DNA from: Alkalinema sp. FACHB-956
GTDB lineage: Bacteria > Cyanobacteriota > Cyanobacteriia > Leptolyngbyales > Leptolyngbyaceae
NCBI RefSeq assembly: GCF_014697025.1
Contig: NZ_JACJRC010000005.1
Coordinates: 124,001 to 188,000, forward strand
DNA length: 64,000 bases
Direction: 5' to 3'
The notes under the pieces are model-generated. The model searched no databases and was not told the origin of the DNA. It saw only the letters and a list, made by a program, of their open reading frames with translations. Positions 9,731 through 17,793 of the stretch are shown here, one piece after another; position 1 is the first letter of the stretch, and every line of letters starts with the position of its first letter. The position numbers were made by a program, and so were the translations under genes.

Positions 9731-9886
9731 TGAACAGTCGTGATCAATCCATTACGACTAATGACTGTTGGGTGATTGGTGCATTTGCCTATTCATGTGT
9801 TGTCTCTCGGTTGTCTCTCGGTTATCTGAAGCTTATCTTGCTTGTTTTTCACCGTTTACCTTACTGTTTATCCTGGTTGATCAACT

Positions 9887-11257
9887 ATGACTCCTACTCC
9901 TTCTGCTCCTGTGGTTCCTTTACAAGCCCCGAAGGATGTTTCCCTCGGACAAATCCAGGCGGAACTGGATGCAATCTGGACAACCTATGAAAAACCCAGC
10001 GCAGATGGTTCAACGCTGGGGGCTATGAAGGCCACAACGTTTACGTTAGTGGTTTACGAACCGGAAGAAACGCAGCAATTATTAGCGGAGTTAGGCTACT
10101 ACACAGGGCCGATCGATGGCATTGGGGGGCCTCGGATGGATGCGGCGATCCGAGCGGCCCAACAGCGCTATGGCTTTGACGTGAATGGGAAGGCGTCTTC
10201 TGCGTTGTTGGATAAGTTGCGGCGGGAAGTTGCCGTGTGCCGGGGCATTGATGTGCAGGAGGGGGATACGTGCAATCTGTCGCTGTACAGTCGGGATGCC
10301 CAGGGTTCGGGGTTAGCAGATGCGATCGCGGCACAAAATCCCTGTCGCATTATTTCGCTGTTTCCGGGGAATGGCTCCGATGAGGGGGTTGCTGCTCAGG
10401 TTTCGGCCTATTGCCCCATTCAAAAACGGGCGTCTAATACGCTGGTATGCTGTGAGTACATTACGCTGAAGGGAACGGAACCGGCCTTGGAACGGGTGAC
10501 GGGGTTGGTCAATTCCTTGATGATTAGTGAGTTACCCAGCTTTTTCTGGTGGAAGGGGAGTCCAAATTTAGATCAGGACTTGTTTCAAAACCTAGCGAAG
10601 AGTTGCACGATGCTGATTGTGGATTCCAGCCGGTTTATGACCGATGGGGAGCAGGATTTGGCGCGGTTGCAGCAGTTGCGCAATGACGGGGTCCAAGTAG
10701 CGGATCTGAACTGGCGGCGGCTGGCTCCGTGGCAGGAACTGACGGCGGAAGCATTTGATGCGCCGGAGCGGTGGCAGGGGCTATTGGAGATCGATCGGGT
10801 GACGATCGACTATGAGCGAGGCAATGCAACACAGGCCTTGATGTTTTTGGGCTGGTTGGCGAGTCGGTTAAATTGGCAGCCGCTGACCTATAACAAGGAA
10901 GGGGGCGATTACGATATTCAACGGATTACGTTTACGAATGAGATGGGGAAAGCGATCGAGGCGGAGTTAGCGGCAATTCCGACGGCAGATCCCGGTGTGG
11001 TGGTGGGGGATTTGTTGGATTTGCGTTTGACTTCGACGAATCCAGATGCGGATTGTTGTACGGTGCTGTGTTCGGAGACGACGGGCTGTATGCGGATGGA
11101 GTCTGGCGGTGGGGCGCAGTCCTGCTGGGTGAATCAGGTAACTTCGTTAGGGGATGAGAAGGCAGAAACTTTGTTGAGTGAGCAGCTTCGCAGTACGATG
11201 CGGGATTTGCTGTATGAGGATAGTTTAGCGATCGTGGCTAAGATTGTGAACCTGTAG
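9887..11257 (+). CDS. opcA: Glucose-6-phosphate dehydrogenase assembly protein OpcA
   Basis: A 456-residue OpcA. Residues about 60-110 (LLAELGYYTGPIDGIGGPRM, then AAIRAAQQRYGFDVNG) resemble a peptidoglycan-binding-like fold found in cyanobacterial OpcA. The C-terminal two thirds carry OpcA blocks such as LPSFFWWKGSPNLD and a cysteine-rich segment near residue 385 (DADCCTVLCSETTGCM) that could be redox active. OpcA allosterically activates and oligomerises G6PDH. It begins 156 bp after zwf. Confidence 0.95.
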   Translation: MTPTPSAPVVPLQAPKDVSLGQIQAELDAIWTTYEKPSADGSTLGAMKATTFTLVVYEPEETQQLLAELGYYTGPIDGIGGPRMDAAIRAAQQRYGFDVNGKASSALLDKLRREVAVCRGIDVQEGDTCNLSLYSRDAQGSGLADAIAAQNPCRIISLFPGNGSDEGVAAQVSAYCPIQKRASNTLVCCEYITLKGTEPALERVTGLVNSLMISELPSFFWWKGSPNLDQDLFQNLAKSCTMLIVDSSRFMTDGEQDLARLQQLRNDGVQVADLNWRRLAPWQELTAEAFDAPERWQGLLEIDRVTIDYERGNATQALMFLGWLASRLNWQPLTYNKEGGDYDIQRITFTNEMGKAIEAELAAIPTADPGVVVGDLLDLRLTSTNPDADCCTVLCSETTGCMRMESGGGAQSCWVNQVTSLGDEKAETLLSEQLRSTMRDLLYEDSLAIVAKIVNL

Positions 11258-11275
11258 TGCGGCAAATGGGAGGCT

Positions 11276-11347
11276 CAAGGGGGGGGCTAGGGATTACTTG
11301 ACTGCTGTGCCCCCAGAATGACCTAGCCCTCTGGGGATAGCCCCTTG
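11276..11347. terminator. Nested inverted repeat after opcA
   Basis: CAAGGGG (11276-11282) can pair with CCCCTTG (11341-11347), and inside it GGGCTAGG (11284-11291) with CCTAGCCC (11322-11329). The structure lies 19 bp after the opcA stop and has no T-tract, so it is a weak terminator or an mRNA-stabilising element. Confidence 0.4.
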
Positions 11348-11730
11348 ATGCTAGGACGAAGCCGCATCGTTTTTGCCACTGCTTTAGAAGGCAAGTCGTT
11401 GTTAACACTTACCGTTAAATGCCTGGAAGAATTGTTCACCTTTGTAAAGTGGGATTGACAGGCATGGGCGTTTATTTGTACTGTGTTCAGTCATAGCGAT
11501 CGCCATGGACATCCTTCTTTCGTGAGACGGTTTGGCATGAAGCATGGGGTCGCTGGGATCCTAAAAATTTAGGGCACTACCCTTTGTTGGTGAGACAACT
11601 CCGGGTAGCTATTCCCCCGCGCTGTTCGTGGCAGCAAGGAGGCTTGATGAGGATTTTAGCATCTGACCGAGCCACTCTTGTTTGTGATGTCAAACGGGGT
11701 GGCTCTAAATTTTTGGGCTTTCTTCCGCAG

Positions 11731-11775
11731 CCCTCATCCCCGACCCTTCTCCCACACGCGGGCGAAGGGAGCAAG
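11731..11775. repeat. REP-like palindrome
   Basis: CCCTTCTCCC (11744-11753) and GGGCGAAGGG (11760-11769 region) form a hairpin within CCCTCATCCCCGACCCTTCT... From memory, elements of this type are scattered through many cyanobacterial genomes. The surrounding spacer 11258-11821 holds no clear gene. Confidence 0.55.
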
Positions 11776-11821
11776 ATTGCAGCAGGGATGGGATTCACTA
11801 CAAACAGGAGAAGCTCACATT

Positions 11822-12034
11822 ATGGCGAAAGGTTCTAGCGATCGGAATGATCGCTCGATCGAACAGTTGCATCCATACTATCGGTTACAACTTTTTGGCA
11901 CTAAGGAAACGGTAGAGTCAATCATTAACCGATTGCATTCGATCGGGTTTGTGGACAGGGTTTACTGGGGAAAACCGATGCCTGTGCCTGGGGTGGAAGG
12001 CGAATGGGTTAGCGTGTTGCAACGGCGTTGGTAA
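11822..12034 (+). CDS. Conserved small cyanobacterial protein (70 aa)
   Basis: The ATG at 11822 (MAKGSSDRNDRSIEQLHPYY) lies 9 nt after an AGGAG at 11808. The core HPYYRLQLFGTKETVESIIN followed by RLHSIGFVDRVYWGKPMPVP and EWVSVLQRRW has the pattern of a small single-domain protein that I associate with cyanobacteria, but I know no function. No signal peptide or membrane segment. An upstream in-frame ATG at 11678 would include repeat-derived residues and is rejected. Confidence 0.7.
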   Translation: MAKGSSDRNDRSIEQLHPYYRLQLFGTKETVESIINRLHSIGFVDRVYWGKPMPVPGVEGEWVSVLQRRW

Positions 12035-12341
12035 AGGCTGAGGCGTAGGTGTCCCGCAGGTTTGCTTATCTTGGAGTCTGTGGGTACCTCGCTCAAATGA
12101 GGTATCCGATTCCTAGCGAATCGACCTAAATCGATCTAATTAGAATTTTTGGATATTAGGCGGCAAAGGAAGCTGAGGAGAGTGGAAGAAATGCTGAAAT
12201 CTCCAGAATTTTGATTTGTCAAGGGTTAATATACGGAGAATCTATTCATCCTAATGTCCCATTTTTCCAATTAGATAGAATTTTTCTATCCATTTGGTGT
12301 CTATGGGGGTATTAGGCAGAAAAAATCGATCCAATAATATA
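12035..12341. other. Intergenic region before the first cassette
   Basis: No gene or attC is seen. The DNA is AT-rich. It ends at GTTAGGC (12342-12348), which matches the GTTRRRY core site that marks integron cassette junctions. No integrase or canonical attI was recognised in it. Confidence 0.5.
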
Positions 12342-12342
12342 G

Positions 12343-13049
12343 TTAGGCGTCAAAACATTCAGCGTCACGCGAATACGGCCCATTTGGGCGCAATTGTGCT
12401 ATAGGATGAACTCATGCTTTATCGCTTTGCAATTCTTGCCGTGGTTTGGACTACAGCCGTACCAGGGTTTGCACAGAACGTGCTCAGCACACAAGCTGTA
12501 ACGGCAAGGGTGATTCAAGCTGCCGCTAACTATCAGGCGGCGATCTCATGCAATGACATACCCCCAGAGGCGAAGAATATTGCGGCGCTTGTTCCGTATA
12601 GGATACACGAAGATCGAATGAATGCAATGTATGCAGTTTTCTGGAGCGGAGATATCGGGTGCAATGGCGGATCAGGTACGACGTTTATGAATTTGTCGAT
12701 CGTAACAGTCGGTGTTGCAGATACGTTTATTGTCGACCCACTACGGTCATCACCTGCGGTGTCTATTGATTTCCCATCGAGAGGGTATGAAAGAATTGTC
12801 GGAAACACCAAGGACTCAATAATAATTGATGCCGCTGATTATGGGCCGAATGATTCCAACTGTTGTCCTTCTCTTCGATTCCGATACACGCTGAAGCTCG
12901 ACGAAAAGGGGAACTGGAATCAAGTCGCGAAGAAGCAGTTGCCGCCAAAGAGGTAATCTCAGGGAGTTGCCGATGTATACAACAAGCAACGTTGACGCCT
13001 AACACCTCAGTCAACCGGACCCGCCACGGCAGGCCGGTTACTTCGAGCG
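12343..13049 (+). mobile_element. Integron-type gene cassette 1
   Basis: The unit runs from inside the core site G/TTAGGC (12342-12348) to the G of G/TTATGC (13049-13055). It holds one ORF in the + direction (12414-12956) followed by an attC site, the standard cassette plan. The 707-bp length and the short 5' leader (71 bp) are typical. No integron integrase is present in the window, so this would be an integrase-less attC cluster (CALIN-like) or an isolated insertion. Confidence 0.7.
12414..12956 (+). CDS. Exported hypothetical protein, cassette-borne
   Basis: A 180-residue protein with a Sec signal peptide (MLYRFAILAVVWTTAVPGFA, cleavage likely after GFA|QN). The mature part has four cysteines (SCNDIP, DIGCNGG, SNCCPSLRF) that could form disulfides, and ends in a polar stretch RYTLKLDEKGNWNQVAKKQL. 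I do not recognise a family. The style resembles proteobacterial (Xanthomonas/Lysobacter-like) cassette proteins more than cyanobacterial ones; this is an impression only. Confidence 0.7.
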   Translation: MLYRFAILAVVWTTAVPGFAQNVLSTQAVTARVIQAAANYQAAISCNDIPPEAKNIAALVPYRIHEDRMNAMYAVFWSGDIGCNGGSGTTFMNLSIVTVGVADTFIVDPLRSSPAVSIDFPSRGYERIVGNTKDSIIIDAADYGPNDSNCCPSLRFRYTLKLDEKGNWNQVAKKQLPPKR

Positions 13050-13055
13050 TTATGC
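12997..13055 (+). repeat. attC site (59-base element)
   Basis: Exactly 59 bp. R'' is GCCTAAC (12997-13003) and R' is GTTATGC (13049-13055), complementary at 6 of 7 positions. L'' AGTCAACCGG (13009-13018) pairs with L' CCGGTTACT (13034-13042) except for one unpaired C in L''. On the folded bottom strand that is the single extrahelical G that sets polarity in attC sites. The spacers (ACCTC, TCGAGC) have normal length. It lies 41 bp after the stop of the cassette ORF, in the correct orientation. Confidence 0.85.
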
Positions 13056-14496
13056 TTCTAATTGGGTATGAGGAAAAATATTAATGTCCTGTCGAATTCT
13101 TCATTGCGGGAAGTCACTTAATAATTACAATCTTTGTATTGAGTATTCAGTTGCTGGTTTCGGTACGCGAGGGCCAGAAAAAGATGACATTATTTTTCTC
13201 GCAGTCAACCATGAAAAGCAAACTCTTTGTGGACTTCGGGCAAGGCTAGGCGAACCAACGGATCAACAGCCGTGGCCCGATGCGGATCGTTATGTGTCAG
13301 CCTATAAACTTATTGATATTGAGTATGCTAATCCCTTTGATATTCGTTTCCTTGTAGACTACGGCGGAAAGTACTGGCCTCTTAAGTTTCTACAAGGTGC
13401 TAAAGCTATAAAAGATGAAAAGGCTGTCCAAGCACTTCATGATGCTTTTGACAAACACCGTGTCGAACAACCTGTGCGGTTACTTAAGGGAAATGACTTA
13501 AATACTGAAGAGAAGGAAGAGGAAGAGGATACTCTTCTAGAAGTCGATTCAAGTGAACTGTCAGAAGTGCTTTTAGAAGTTCCGGAAGCCAAAATTAATG
13601 TTATGGGGACGTTTCAGACAATTCCATTCAAAAATGAGACAGATGCTCTTCGTGGTCTCGAAAGTCTAGTAAACGAGAATTTTTACAACCTATTTCCTCG
13701 CTATAGCTCTAATCAATCCTTGCTGATTCCAGAAAATCGCTTATTTTTATCGTCTGGCGTTGAAGCACGTGGCGAAAGACTAATTAAAGGCATTAGATCT
13801 ATTCCTGATGCACTTTTGATCGTCTATAGTGAGTATGAAAAGCAGCCCTTTAAAATTGCACTAATTGAATACGAATGCTTTGGCGAGAACAAGACTCGTT
13901 CTCAGGAAAAGTCAAATTATCTCAACGGGCAAGTGATTCCTCAACTCATGCGATTTGCATCTGCATTTAGTATAGTCACTGATAAGCAGATCCGAGATCA
14001 GACTATTAAGATGTGGGTTGATAAGATTATACAGTACATATACGTGACTCCAGAATATATTAGCAAGTTTTCAGGTTGGATTAAACAAATTCGTCCAGAA
14101 CTTTCAGACCAACTGGTTGGGCGAGAGATCGATCGAGTTCTCACTGAAGCTTTTCAAAAAGCCCTGCAAATTCTTTTGATTATTGATGATTTGAGTGACG
14201 AACAAAAGGACACAATTACTAACGTAATTCGAGCATTTAAGCTTGAGAGTGGTGAGAGTATAGAGTTTATTTCGTACATTGTCCGTCTTGAACAACGTAT
14301 TCGGGTTTCAGATGCTGATGCGGAATATGCTCTATCAGTTCAATAATAAACAGTGGAGAGTGTAGGAGTTGATTCTGAATGGTTTTGCTCACATGACAGT
14401 TCTCGGTTGAAAAGCATAAAAATCCGCTTGCACACTGACCGTATCAAGTTGGTTGGCTGAGTCCGAAAGGTTACTGTCGGTGGGTGAAGCGGAACG
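13050..14496 (+). mobile_element. Probable integron-type gene cassette 2
   Basis: Starts inside the R' of the first attC (G/TTATGC) and contains one + strand ORF (13084-14346) with a 34-bp leader. Its 3' boundary is less certain: an attC-like inverted repeat ends in GTTAGAA (14496-14502), which breaks the consensus at the last base. The unit looks more AT-rich than its surroundings. Confidence 0.5.
13084..14346 (+). CDS. Hypothetical protein, possible PD-(D/E)XK-type nuclease
   Basis: A 420-residue protein I cannot assign by name. Residues about 14-95 (KDDIIFLAVNHEKQTLCGLR and DRYVSAYKLIDIEYANPFDI) have the spacing of PUA-superfamily folds such as EVE/ASCH domains. Residues 141-165 are a highly acidic linker (TEEKEEEEDTLLEVDSSELS). 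Residues 240-265 read IPDALLIVY...IALIEYEC: Pro241-Asp242, then Glu262-x-Glu264, compatible with a PD-(D/E)XK core of the ExE type. The following helix (SNYLNGQVIPQLMRFASAFS) is also compatible. The C-terminal 120 residues are helical. The function is inferred only; defence or DNA-modification sensing is a testable guess. Confidence 0.6.
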   Translation: MSCRILHCGKSLNNYNLCIEYSVAGFGTRGPEKDDIIFLAVNHEKQTLCGLRARLGEPTDQQPWPDADRYVSAYKLIDIEYANPFDIRFLVDYGGKYWPLKFLQGAKAIKDEKAVQALHDAFDKHRVEQPVRLLKGNDLNTEEKEEEEDTLLEVDSSELSEVLLEVPEAKINVMGTFQTIPFKNETDALRGLESLVNENFYNLFPRYSSNQSLLIPENRLFLSSGVEARGERLIKGIRSIPDALLIVYSEYEKQPFKIALIEYECFGENKTRSQEKSNYLNGQVIPQLMRFASAFSIVTDKQIRDQTIKMWVDKIIQYIYVTPEYISKFSGWIKQIRPELSDQLVGREIDRVLTEAFQKALQILLIIDDLSDEQKDTITNVIRAFKLESGESIEFISYIVRLEQRIRVSDADAEYALSVQ

Positions 14497-14502
14497 TTAG
14501 AA
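14414..14502 (+). repeat. attC-like inverted repeat (degenerate)
   Basis: TCCGCTTGCAC (14423-14433) pairs with GTGAAGCGGA (14484-14493) leaving one extra G in the left arm, and ACCG (14438-14441) pairs with CGGT (14478-14481). The right end is GTTAGAA (14496-14502). The layout mimics an attC with one extrahelical base in L'', but R'' (GCATAAA) pairs poorly with R' and the spacers are only 2 nt. It could be a decayed attC or an unrelated hairpin. Confidence 0.35.
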
Positions 14503-14688
14503 CTCCACGCGCTGACGCACCATCAGGGTGGAAGGAATTGATTTTCTGATGAGTAGTTATGCTTGTTGAAAATCTAAACTTAGAATCTGTTGTAAATACT
14601 GAAAGAGCTGATCAACGTGCCGTAAGTTAGACCGTAAAAGTTCATTACTAACGAGTAGTTTAAAGCAGCATTCATCAAGGAGATGCCT

Positions 14689-15216
14689 GTGAATAAAGTT
14701 GCTGTGTTTGGTAATGCTGGAGGTGGGAAGTCTACTCTCAGTAAACGTTTAGCAGAAATGACAGGTTTGCCTATGGTCGCTTTAGATCTTCTGAAGTATC
14801 AACCTGGCGGTGGCGAAGTTCCCTACGAAGAATATAAAGCTGCTCATGATCAACTCCTCCAGAAAGACCAATGGATCATTGATGGATATGGATCATTAGA
14901 TACGGTATGGGAACGACTGGAGGTTGCAGATACCTTGGTCTATGTGGATATGCCAGTTCTCCAGCACTATTGGTGGGTAACGAAGCGATTCTTGAAAGGC
15001 TTTCTAGTGCCACCAGAAAATTGGCCTAAGAATAGTCCGCTCTTGAAGGGTACGCTAAACAGTTATTATACGGTTTGGCTATGCCATAAGAAGCTGACTC
15101 CACAGTATCGAGAGTACGTGCAGAAAGCTAAGGCAAGTAAGCGGGTTTATCATCTTCAGTCCCCTCAGCACGTAAAAGAGTTCTACCAAGCTATCAAAAT
15201 AGAACGTGCAAAATAA
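14689..15216 (+). CDS. P-loop kinase-like protein (adenylate kinase/topology modulation family)
   Basis: A 175-residue protein with a Walker A motif GNAGGGKST (residues 8-16) and a DGYGS segment after a central helix. The overall pattern (deep P-loop, YVDMPVLQHYWWVTKRFLKG lid-like region) fits the adenylate kinase-like family often labelled topology modulation protein. The GTG at 14689 is preferred: AAGGAG (14677-14682) lies 6 nt before it, whereas the in-frame ATG at 14683 directly abuts that SD. The substrate is unknown. It follows the cassette region but I found no attC after it. Confidence 0.75.
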   Translation: MNKVAVFGNAGGGKSTLSKRLAEMTGLPMVALDLLKYQPGGGEVPYEEYKAAHDQLLQKDQWIIDGYGSLDTVWERLEVADTLVYVDMPVLQHYWWVTKRFLKGFLVPPENWPKNSPLLKGTLNSYYTVWLCHKKLTPQYREYVQKAKASKRVYHLQSPQHVKEFYQAIKIERAK

Positions 15217-15622
15217 AGGTGATTGGTGGTGTTCAAAAACGCTCAAAGAGCTATGTGCCCTTCCAAAACTGCCCACGAGGCGATTTGCCAGATGAGATTG
15301 GAGGAACGTAGTGCATCTCCAGCCAACACGTCATGGCAAGAGCAGAGCGCCCAGGAGGTTGGTAGTAGGGCAGTAACAAGAGGCACCTCAGTTTCCATCT
15401 GTCTTCACACAGAATTGACATTAGCTATGAAAACACTGAAGAATTAATGTTTTTTTGACAAAGCTCGACGGGAACTCTAGATAATTTCCGGCAGTTGAGT
15501 AAAGTATTGAAGAGCTACATTACTTCTTTGAAAAGAAGCTGAAAAGCCTTTTCAAGCTGATGTAGAACAGCATCTACCTTCGTGCTCAAGCTGATTTTAT
15601 ACAAACGAAGGAGATTTAATTC
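15217..15622. other. Intergenic region, no gene recognised
   Basis: 406 bp between the P-loop gene and the PTPA-CTERM pseudogene. A 74-codon frame at 15223-15447 has no recognisable similarity, no good ribosome site and an implausible composition. An AAGGAG at 15608 serves the next reading frame. Confidence 0.4.
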
Positions 15623-16285
15623 ATGGCTCAGTTGCAATGGATGTCCGTTGGGTTAGTCACGGCTGCGGCTCTTGCTCTTGCTCCGGTTAACGCTGCCCAT
15701 GCGTTGCTGATCACTGGAGTCACCGCCTCAACTGATATGGCTTCATTTTCAGGTTCTAATATTCAAAACACGGTGAATGGAGTAGGATTACCAGGCAACA
15801 CCCCCAGCCTGACATGAGATCATGCTGTTGCTGATTTGAGCAATGCCTGGATCAGTAGTGTTGGTACTACGACTGGAAATATAAACTTCAACCTGGGTGG
15901 AGAGTACAGTCTTCAAGGGTTTAGTTTTTGGAACTTCAATAGCTTCGACCCACCAGGGCCAGGGATCAAAGATGTAAACATCTTTACGTCCCTTGACAAC
16001 ATCACTTATACTCCCTTAAGTGGTGCGCCAACGGTGTTTAATCAGGGAGTAGCTTTCAATTTAGAGCCTCCTCAAACGTTTTCTTTTTCGCCTGTGCTAG
16101 CTCGATATGTCCGCTTTCAAGTACTGAGTAACTATGGAGGAAGTACTATTGGGTTTGATGAAGTGCAATTTTTTGATAGCACTTCCACTCCCATTCCGAC
16201 TCCAGCTTTAGTGCCAGGACTGCTGGGTCTGGGTGGGGCGATATGGCGTAAGCGCAGGGCTGAAGCGGCAGAGGCTAGAGAATAG
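15623..16285 (+). pseudogene. PTPA-CTERM exported protein interrupted by in-frame TGA
   Basis: One frame of 221 codons is broken only by TGA at 15815-15817. Before the stop: signal peptide MAQLQWMSVGLVTAAALALA...AHA followed by ITGVTASTDMASFSGSNIQN. After it: DHAVADLSNAWISSVGTTTG and a discoidin-like beta domain (GGEYSLQGFSFWNFNSFDPP, ARYVRFQVLSNYGGSTIGFD). The tail PIPTPALVPGLLGLGGAIWR is the PTPA-CTERM sorting signal: motif, hydrophobic helix, then Arg/Lys cluster. Both halves look otherwise intact, so the lesion is a single recent nonsense change, a sequencing error or read-through. An intact product would be exported and processed. Confidence 0.8.
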
Positions 16286-17135
16286 AATTTTGATCGAGCA
16301 ATTTTTAGAAGGCAGTCATCTTCCTCCACAGCGAATGTTGGCGCGATTCATATTGCGACAGCGGCCCGATCGCGCAGGGTATGGATGATTTGCTGACGTT
16401 GCTGAATTGGGATATGAATCGTCGATCGCGATATCGACAGTCAGGGCACTCAATTGGATTGTTCCTACAATATTTATCCCTTGAATCAGGGTGTTGCTGA
16501 TTGGTGGTATGAATTCTTAGACAGTATTCCCTTAGCAAAATTCCCTTAACAAGGTTCTTAAGCCCCTTGCCTAATTAACAATTCATACCTAGATTCAGCA
16601 ACACCTTAATCAGCAAGGCGATCGGTGTGTCTCTCAGCTATGGCAAATTATTAGAGTAGCAATGCAAGCTAACATCCCACTCCACCGGAACGAAGTCAAG
16701 TTATCGGTGAGATACAAGGGTTATCTGTGTCTGGTGAGCAGGGTCGTTATGCTGACTGCCCAGAGAGAAACAAGCTCTTCCATTCTCTGTCTTTCCAGCA
16801 TTTCAGCTTACGTTTCAGAATTGCGGTAATTACGATCGCTCCTGTAATCGCAGCATCAATGTCATTCGAGACTCGGCGCGGACTCATCGATCGAGGCTTT
16901 TGCGACATTGATCCGTTTGTTTTCCCAGCATTCGATCGAGATTTCAGCACAAATAACTGGCTCATCGACCCAGAAACCCATCTGCGAAAGCAGCGCTCCG
17001 ATCGCCCTATTCCACATCGATCGAGCATCTCCGCTAAAATAATAACGAAGTAATTTCTTGTTAATACCGGATTTTGGCTTGTCTTAGCCAACGATCGGGC
17101 CAGATGGGGCACTCTCAGCAAAAAATAGACAAACT
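16286..17135. other. 850-bp region without a recognisable gene
   Basis: Contains the inverted-repeat element at 16490-16605. A 124-codon - strand frame (16747-17121) and a 108-codon + strand frame (16727-17053) overlap each other; neither resembles a known family. The segment 16850-17060 is rich in CGATCG, which opens spurious frames. It may hold decayed mobile DNA. Confidence 0.4.
16490..16605. mobile_element. MITE-like element with ~27-bp imperfect terminal inverted repeats
   Basis: The left end reads GGTGTTGCTGA-5 nt-GGTATGAATT and the right end, reverse-complemented, reads GGTGTTGCTGA-5 nt-GGTATGAATT as well; similarity continues into TTA after one mismatch. Total length is 116 bp with no coding capacity. 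The flanks TGAATCAG (16482-16489) and TTAATCAG (16606-16613) are near-identical 8-mers and may be a target duplication. From memory the termini resemble ends of a cyanobacterial insertion sequence, which would make this a non-autonomous derivative. Confidence 0.6.
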
Positions 17136-17444
17136 ATGCAGCCTACTCTACCCATTCAAATTTCTCAAACTAAAGTTGCCGAGTTTTGCCAGCACCATCA
17201 CATCCGCAAGCTCTCTTTGTTTGGCTCCGTCTTGCGCACTGACTTCACCCCCCAGAGTGATATTGATGTATTAGTCGAATTTGAGCCAGGAAAAACGCCT
17301 GGATTTGCTATTATCACTCTCCAGCAAGAACTTTCTTATCTCATGGAGAGTCGAACTGTTGATCTACGAACCCCCCATGAACTAAGCCGCTACATCCGCG
17401 ATCGTGTCCTCGCTGAAGCTCTGGTGCTCTATGTCCAACCTTGA
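17136..17444 (+). CDS. MNT-type nucleotidyltransferase (antitoxin of HEPN/MNT pair)
   Basis: A 102-residue minimal nucleotidyltransferase. The motif GSVLRTDFTPQSDIDVLVEF gives Gly30-Ser31 and the metal-binding Asp42 and Asp44; Asp76 (RTVDLRT) is the likely third carboxylate. MNT antitoxins neutralise their HEPN partner by adding AMP residues to it. It overlaps the HEPN gene by 14 bp, so the two are translationally coupled. Confidence 0.88.
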   Translation: MQPTLPIQISQTKVAEFCQHHHIRKLSLFGSVLRTDFTPQSDIDVLVEFEPGKTPGFAIITLQQELSYLMESRTVDLRTPHELSRYIRDRVLAEALVLYVQP

Positions 17445-17775
17445 CGACGCCACTCGACTACGCCACATGCGCGATGCCGCAGTAGAAGCGATCGGGTTCA
17501 TCCGAGATCGTAGCCGATCTGATTTGGAGGGCGATCGTATGCTGACATTAGCCCTAGTCAAAGATATCGAAATCATTGGAGAAGCCGCAGGCAGAATTTC
17601 AGCCGATCTTAGAACCAGGTACCCACATATTCCCTGGGTACAAATGATCGGAATGCGCAACCGCTTAACCCATGCCTATTTTGAGGTCGACTTAGACATT
17701 GTCTGGGAAGTTGTGACTCGTGATCTACCACCTTTAATAGTTGAATTAGAAAAAATCATTTCACTTGAAACCTAA
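17431..17775 (+). CDS. HEPN (DUF86) RNase toxin
   Basis: A 114-residue all-helical protein with the RX4-6H ribonuclease motif RNRLTH (Arg76-His81), followed by AYFEVDLDIVWEVVTRDLPP typical of DUF86. The ATG at 17431 gives MSNLDDATRLRHMRDA and fits relatives better than the frame start at 17404. With the upstream MNT gene it forms a type VII-like toxin-antitoxin module that cleaves RNA when released. It lies in the accessory region, consistent with horizontal spread. Confidence 0.88.
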   Translation: MSNLDDATRLRHMRDAAVEAIGFIRDRSRSDLEGDRMLTLALVKDIEIIGEAAGRISADLRTRYPHIPWVQMIGMRNRLTHAYFEVDLDIVWEVVTRDLPPLIVELEKIISLET

Positions 17776-17793
17776 GTTTAAGGAGTTTAAGTC

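Noticed and set aside
14556-14562. Another GTTATGC core-like heptamer after cassette 2
   Set aside because: It has no paired R'' box or arms around it, so I treat it as chance.
14689-15216. P-loop gene as a third cassette
   Set aside because: No attC-like structure follows it within the next 400 bp.
15223-15447. 74-codon + strand frame
   Set aside because: No ribosome site, no recognisable content and poor composition.
16747-17121. 124-codon - strand frame and an alternative ~70-codon - strand frame (reading RYYFSGDARSMWNRAIGALL)
   Set aside because: The second looks protein-like but lacks a start codon and ribosome site; neither matches a family I know. The CGATCG-rich DNA opens frames by chance. 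Possibly decayed mobile DNA, but I cannot support a gene.
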